A stretch of 8,580 nt of DNA from Chroococcidiopsidaceae cyanobacterium CP_BM_RX_35. Lineage in GTDB: Bacteria; Cyanobacteriota; Cyanobacteriia; Cyanobacteriales; Chroococcidiopsidaceae. A program made the position numbers and the translations under genes. Under the pieces are notes generated by a model. It saw nothing but the letters and a program-made list of their open reading frames with translations, was not told where the DNA came from and ran no database searches. This document shows, piece after piece, positions 6,118 through 8,580 of this stretch. Each line of letters begins with the position of its first letter. Position 1 is the first letter of the stretch. Location: the NCBI GenBank assembly GCA_019242465.1, contig JAFAVL010000566.1, positions 1 through 8,580 on the forward strand, written 5' to 3'.

Positions 6118-7131
6118 ATGACTCAAGTCTTTGCAGCGGTACCGGGTCTTCTAACCATTTCCTCGCGGATTGAAGAACGCTTGCACCGGGGCGAGTTGAC
6201 CCAGGATCGGGTGAACGCCTTTTGCAACTTCCTTACTAAAGTCAATCGTGAATTCTTGCAGCACCTTATTATTACCAACAACGCCTATACCCGTTGGTTC
6301 CGTAACGGCACGGCTACAGACGAAGAGCTGCGACACTTTATCCGGCAGTTTTCAGTCTTCTCCAACCAGTTCCTAGTAGCGGCTCTGTTGAAAACAATCG
6401 AGTCCCCCACTCTCGGACAATCACGGGCTAGTCGAGAGATCTTGCTGAACGAGCTGGGTGTCATCTACCGCCAGCCCGACCTGCAAAAGGACGTTCACCT
6501 CGCCCAAACAGCAGAGGAAAAGGAACGGGAAGGCGATCCCGAGTTAGTCAGTACTGAGGGCACTGTGGATGGTGGTATCTGTCGTTTCCGGGCAGCCCAT
6601 TTTGAATGGCTAGTTGGCGTGGCTGAAGGACTAGGTCTTAGTTATGCGGACATCGGTAAACGCAAGCACGGTCGGCCCACAACCTTGTATTTTTGCGACG
6701 AGTTGCAGCGTCTTTATGGCAGCGATGACCCACAGATTGCAGAAGGTGCCAGCTTTGCAGTTGAAAATTGGGCAGCGGCAGGCTTCTGGCAGGAGTTGGA
6801 GGACGGTTTGACGTATATCAAATGTACGCGGCACCCACAGCTGCGCTTGGCATTTTTCACCTGGCACAACCGAGTTGAAGCGCAGCACGCCGGACACACA
6901 CTGGAGGAACTCGAGAACGTCTATTTTGACGAAGCAAAGAGCGTTGCTCCCGGAGGTTGCCTTCGGACGGACGATAAAGCCTGCGGGAGACCCGCAGGCA
7001 ACGTCCTTGAGAACGTTGACCCGGACTTTGACCGAGCTAAGTTCATCCGAGGAGGTCGAGAAATCCTTGATGCCATCGCTGTTTTTTGGGACGGGCTCAA
7101 CAACGATCGCCTCAATCGTGTCTACATGTAA
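6118..7131 (+). CDS. Putative heme-oxygenase-fold diiron protein (HDO-like)
   Basis: This largely helical 337-residue soluble protein resembles the iron-containing redox / heme-oxygenase-like diiron superfamily (CADD, UndA, SznF). The best evidence is H250, E254 and H257 in FFTWHNRVEAQHAGHTLEEL: the H-x3-D/E-x2-H spacing is the C-terminal metal signature of CADD and SznF. Further ligand candidates are E112 (LLNELGV), H161 (RAAHFEWL) and E216 (FAVENWAAAG), about 34 residues before H250 as expected. Assigning the first iron site is uncertain because the E-x6-H of CADD is not seen. Members oxidise amino acids, fatty acids or their own side chains, so no substrate can be named. It lies 50 nt after hmgA and 15 nt before the acyl-activating enzyme, implying a role linked to tyrosine or homogentisate. 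Residues about 274-297 (through PGGCLRTDDKACGRPAGNV) are encoded by palindromic repeat DNA and look like an insertion. Confidence 0.75.
   Translation: MTQVFAAVPGLLTISSRIEERLHRGELTQDRVNAFCNFLTKVNREFLQHLIITNNAYTRWFRNGTATDEELRHFIRQFSVFSNQFLVAALLKTIESPTLGQSRASREILLNELGVIYRQPDLQKDVHLAQTAEEKEREGDPELVSTEGTVDGGICRFRAAHFEWLVGVAEGLGLSYADIGKRKHGRPTTLYFCDELQRLYGSDDPQIAEGASFAVENWAAAGFWQELEDGLTYIKCTRHPQLRLAFFTWHNRVEAQHAGHTLEELENVYFDEAKSVAPGGCLRTDDKACGRPAGNVLENVDPDFDRAKFIRGGREILDAIAVFWDGLNNDRLNRVYM
6942..7003. repeat. Palindromic repeat inserted in frame within the diiron-like gene
   Basis: CGTTGC (6942-6947) and GCAACG (6998-7003) bound a palindrome-rich segment. It holds CTCCCGGAG (6947-6955), GTTGCCT (6956-6962), able to pair with AGGCAAC (6996-7002), and a perfect 9-bp hairpin: GCCTGCGGG (6979-6987), loop AGA, CCCGCAGGC (6991-6999). 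Flanking 8-bp copies of GAGAACGT at 6913-6920 and 7009-7016 are exactly 96 nt apart, so the frame is kept. The translated stretch is Gly-, Arg- and Pro-rich and unlike the helical protein around it. It looks like a dispersed cyanobacterial repeat that entered the coding sequence. Confidence 0.7.
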
Positions 7132-7146
7132 GACAGGTGAAGGGCT

Positions 7147-8580
7147 ATGGCAAAGCAAATCTCGTTGGCACAAGTCGTTAGTTGCGGTGTGGAAAGAAAC
7201 GTAGCTATTACTATGCTGCCGCAACTCGATCGGTGGCTTTCCTCTTTGAATGCATGCGAATGCTGGCAGCATCTCACTCGAGAAATTCTCAAGCCCAATT
7301 ACCCCTTTAAGCTGCACGAACTCCTTTACAAAACCACCTTCTCTGACTGGGATACAAGCACTGGACCGCCTCCTGCCTGGTTTCCCTCAGATGAGCAGAT
7401 TCAGGCAACTCATATCGCTGCCTTGATGAATGAGCTGAAGCTCGATTCTTACCCAAAGCTCCATACTTGGTCCGCGCAGAATCGTGCCGAGTTCTGGAAT
7501 CTAATGATTCAACGACTGGATATTCGCTTCCAGGAAAAATACGCTAAAGTTGTCGATCTCTCACGCGGTATAGAGTTTCCTCAGTGGCTAGTCGGAGCCC
7601 GTTTCAACATAGCCGAGAGCTGTTTTCATGCACTTGCAGATGACCCTGCTATTGTCTTCCAGCCGGAAGGTGGTTTGCTTTCTACTTTGACCTACGGAGA
7701 ACTCAAAATTCTGACCAATCGGGTTGCTAACGGACTCGTTGATGCTGGCTTTCACCCTGGCGATGCGATCGCAATCACCATGCCCATGACGGTCGAATCT
7801 GTGGCTATCTACCTAGGAATTGTTAAGACCGGTTGCGTAGTAGTATCTATAGCCGACAGTTTTGCTCCTAACGAAATCTCAACACGGCTGCACCTATCTG
7901 CGGCAAAGGCGATCTTCACTCAGGACTATATTCTGCGCTCTGGTAAGCATCTACCCCTCTACGCCAAAGTTGTCGATGCCGACGCGCCTAGAGCCATCGT
8001 GCTGGCAAGTGTTTCGTCTTCCATCAAGCTGCGCCCTGGAGACCTCAAGTGGCAGGATTTTCTCAGTCCAAACGAGCAATTTGATGCCGTCCCCGCCTAT
8101 CCTTCTGCTTATACCAATATCCTCTTCTCTTCAGGTACCACAGGAGAGCCGAAGGCTATTCCCTGGACCCAAACCACCCCGCTCAAGTGCGCCGTTGACG
8201 GACATCTACACCAAGATATTCACCCTAAAGAAGTGGTGGCGTGGCCGACCAACTTAGGGTGGATGATGGGACCGTGGCTCATCTACGCCAGCCTCATTAA
8301 TCGGGCAACCATTGCCCTCTACTATGGGACACCTACAGAGCGGGGATTTGGTCTGTTCGTTCGAGATGCGCGCGTTAATTTGTTGGGGGTAGTGCCCAGT
8401 CTTGTCAATGCTTGGAAAATGAGCGCCTGCATGCAAGGGCTTGATTGGAGTGCTATTAAAGCGTTCAGCTCTACGGGCGAATGTTCCAATCCTGAGGACA
8501 TGCTCTTCCTGATGTCTTCAGCAGGTTACAAACCCATTGTTGAGTACTGTGGGGGTACTGAAATTGGTGGGGCTTATATT
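7147..8580 (+). CDS. AAE17/AAE18-like acyl-activating enzyme (acyl-CoA synthetase), 3' truncated
   Basis: The frame is open from ATG 7147 (purine-rich AGGTGAAGGG at 7135-7144) to the window end, 478 codons without a stop. It is an ANL-superfamily adenylate-forming enzyme. Residues about 60-160 form an extended N-terminal region with an acetyl-CoA-synthetase-type segment (FWNLMIQRLDIRFQEK). The adenylation domain starts near 165 (TYGELKILTNRVANGL, 182-197). The nucleotide-binding loop is SSGTTGEPKAIPW (328-340), followed by WPTNLGWMMGP (366-376), TGECSN (443-448) and YCGGTEIGG (467-475, the YxxTE-type motif). The run of identities around these motifs is closest, from memory, to plant peroxisomal AAE17/AAE18, about 720 residues long, so roughly a third is missing, including the C-terminal catalytic lysine. 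It lies 15 nt after the diiron-like gene. It may activate acetoacetate released by fumarylacetoacetase or an aromatic acid from tyrosine; the substrate is unproven. Confidence 0.88.
   Translation, partial: MAKQISLAQVVSCGVERNVAITMLPQLDRWLSSLNACECWQHLTREILKPNYPFKLHELLYKTTFSDWDTSTGPPPAWFPSDEQIQATHIAALMNELKLDSYPKLHTWSAQNRAEFWNLMIQRLDIRFQEKYAKVVDLSRGIEFPQWLVGARFNIAESCFHALADDPAIVFQPEGGLLSTLTYGELKILTNRVANGLVDAGFHPGDAIAITMPMTVESVAIYLGIVKTGCVVVSIADSFAPNEISTRLHLSAAKAIFTQDYILRSGKHLPLYAKVVDADAPRAIVLASVSSSIKLRPGDLKWQDFLSPNEQFDAVPAYPSAYTNILFSSGTTGEPKAIPWTQTTPLKCAVDGHLHQDIHPKEVVAWPTNLGWMMGPWLIYASLINRATIALYYGTPTERGFGLFVRDARVNLLGVVPSLVNAWKMSACMQGLDWSAIKAFSSTGECSNPEDMLFLMSSAGYKPIVEYCGGTEIGGAYI
7765..7772. repeat. 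HIP1 octamer GCGATCGC
   Basis: Third copy, within the acyl-activating enzyme gene. Its presence on both catabolic arms argues that the cluster has been resident in a cyanobacterial genome long enough to acquire host signatures. Confidence 0.85.

Noticed and set aside
6631..7317. A 228-codon open frame on the minus strand
   Set aside because: It lies entirely antisense to the diiron-like gene and the start of the acyl-activating enzyme, has no ribosome binding site that I can see, and its translation looks like a mirror of real coding sequence.
7862..8257. A 131-codon open frame on the plus strand
   Set aside because: It is an out-of-phase frame inside the acyl-activating enzyme, whose own frame carries the ANL motifs on both sides.
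1..8580. CRISPR array, tRNA or rRNA genes, insertion sequence
   Set aside because: No regularly spaced direct repeats, no cloverleaf or CCA-like ends and no transposase motif seen on either strand.

Overview
The window is most likely from a cyanobacterium. It carries three copies of the octamer GCGATCGC (HIP1, at 2651, 4118 and 7765), has moderate GC content, and contains hairpin repeats of the kind scattered through cyanobacterial genomes. The genus cannot be settled from the sequence alone; Chroococcidiopsis-like or filamentous groups are a guess.

Layout. Positions 1-742 (minus) hold the 5' part of a YtcJ-type amidohydrolase broken by two single-base frameshifts. Positions 743-1223 have no convincing gene, apart from a doubtful 57-codon ORF at 689-862; they contain one strong 14-bp hairpin. 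Positions 1224-3427 (minus) hold a two-gene unit: an uncharacterised 295-residue protein followed, with an ATGA overlap, by fumarylacetoacetase. Positions 3428-3796 are an AT-rich divergent intergenic region that probably holds the promoters of both flanking units. Positions 3797-8580 (plus) are a tightly spaced series of four genes: 4-hydroxyphenylpyruvate dioxygenase, homogentisate 1,2-dioxygenase, a putative heme-oxygenase-fold diiron protein, and an acyl-activating enzyme resembling plant AAE17/AAE18 that runs off the window edge.

How it fits together. The core is the homogentisate route of tyrosine breakdown: 4-hydroxyphenylpyruvate to homogentisate (HPPD), to maleylacetoacetate (HmgA), and finally fumarylacetoacetate to fumarate and acetoacetate (FAH). 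The usual glutathione-dependent maleylacetoacetate isomerase is not visible. Three extra genes are tied to the core by spacing or overlap: the 295-residue protein coupled to FAH, the diiron-like protein, and the acyl-CoA synthetase. These are the interesting part. One may replace the isomerase, the ligase could activate acetoacetate or an aromatic acid, and the diiron-like protein may carry out an additional oxidation. All three roles are inferred from context.

The diiron-protein gene also contains an in-frame stretch of palindromic repeat DNA. Its hairpin core (GGGTCTCCC/GGGAGACCC) is the same as that of the intergenic hairpin at 975-1005.
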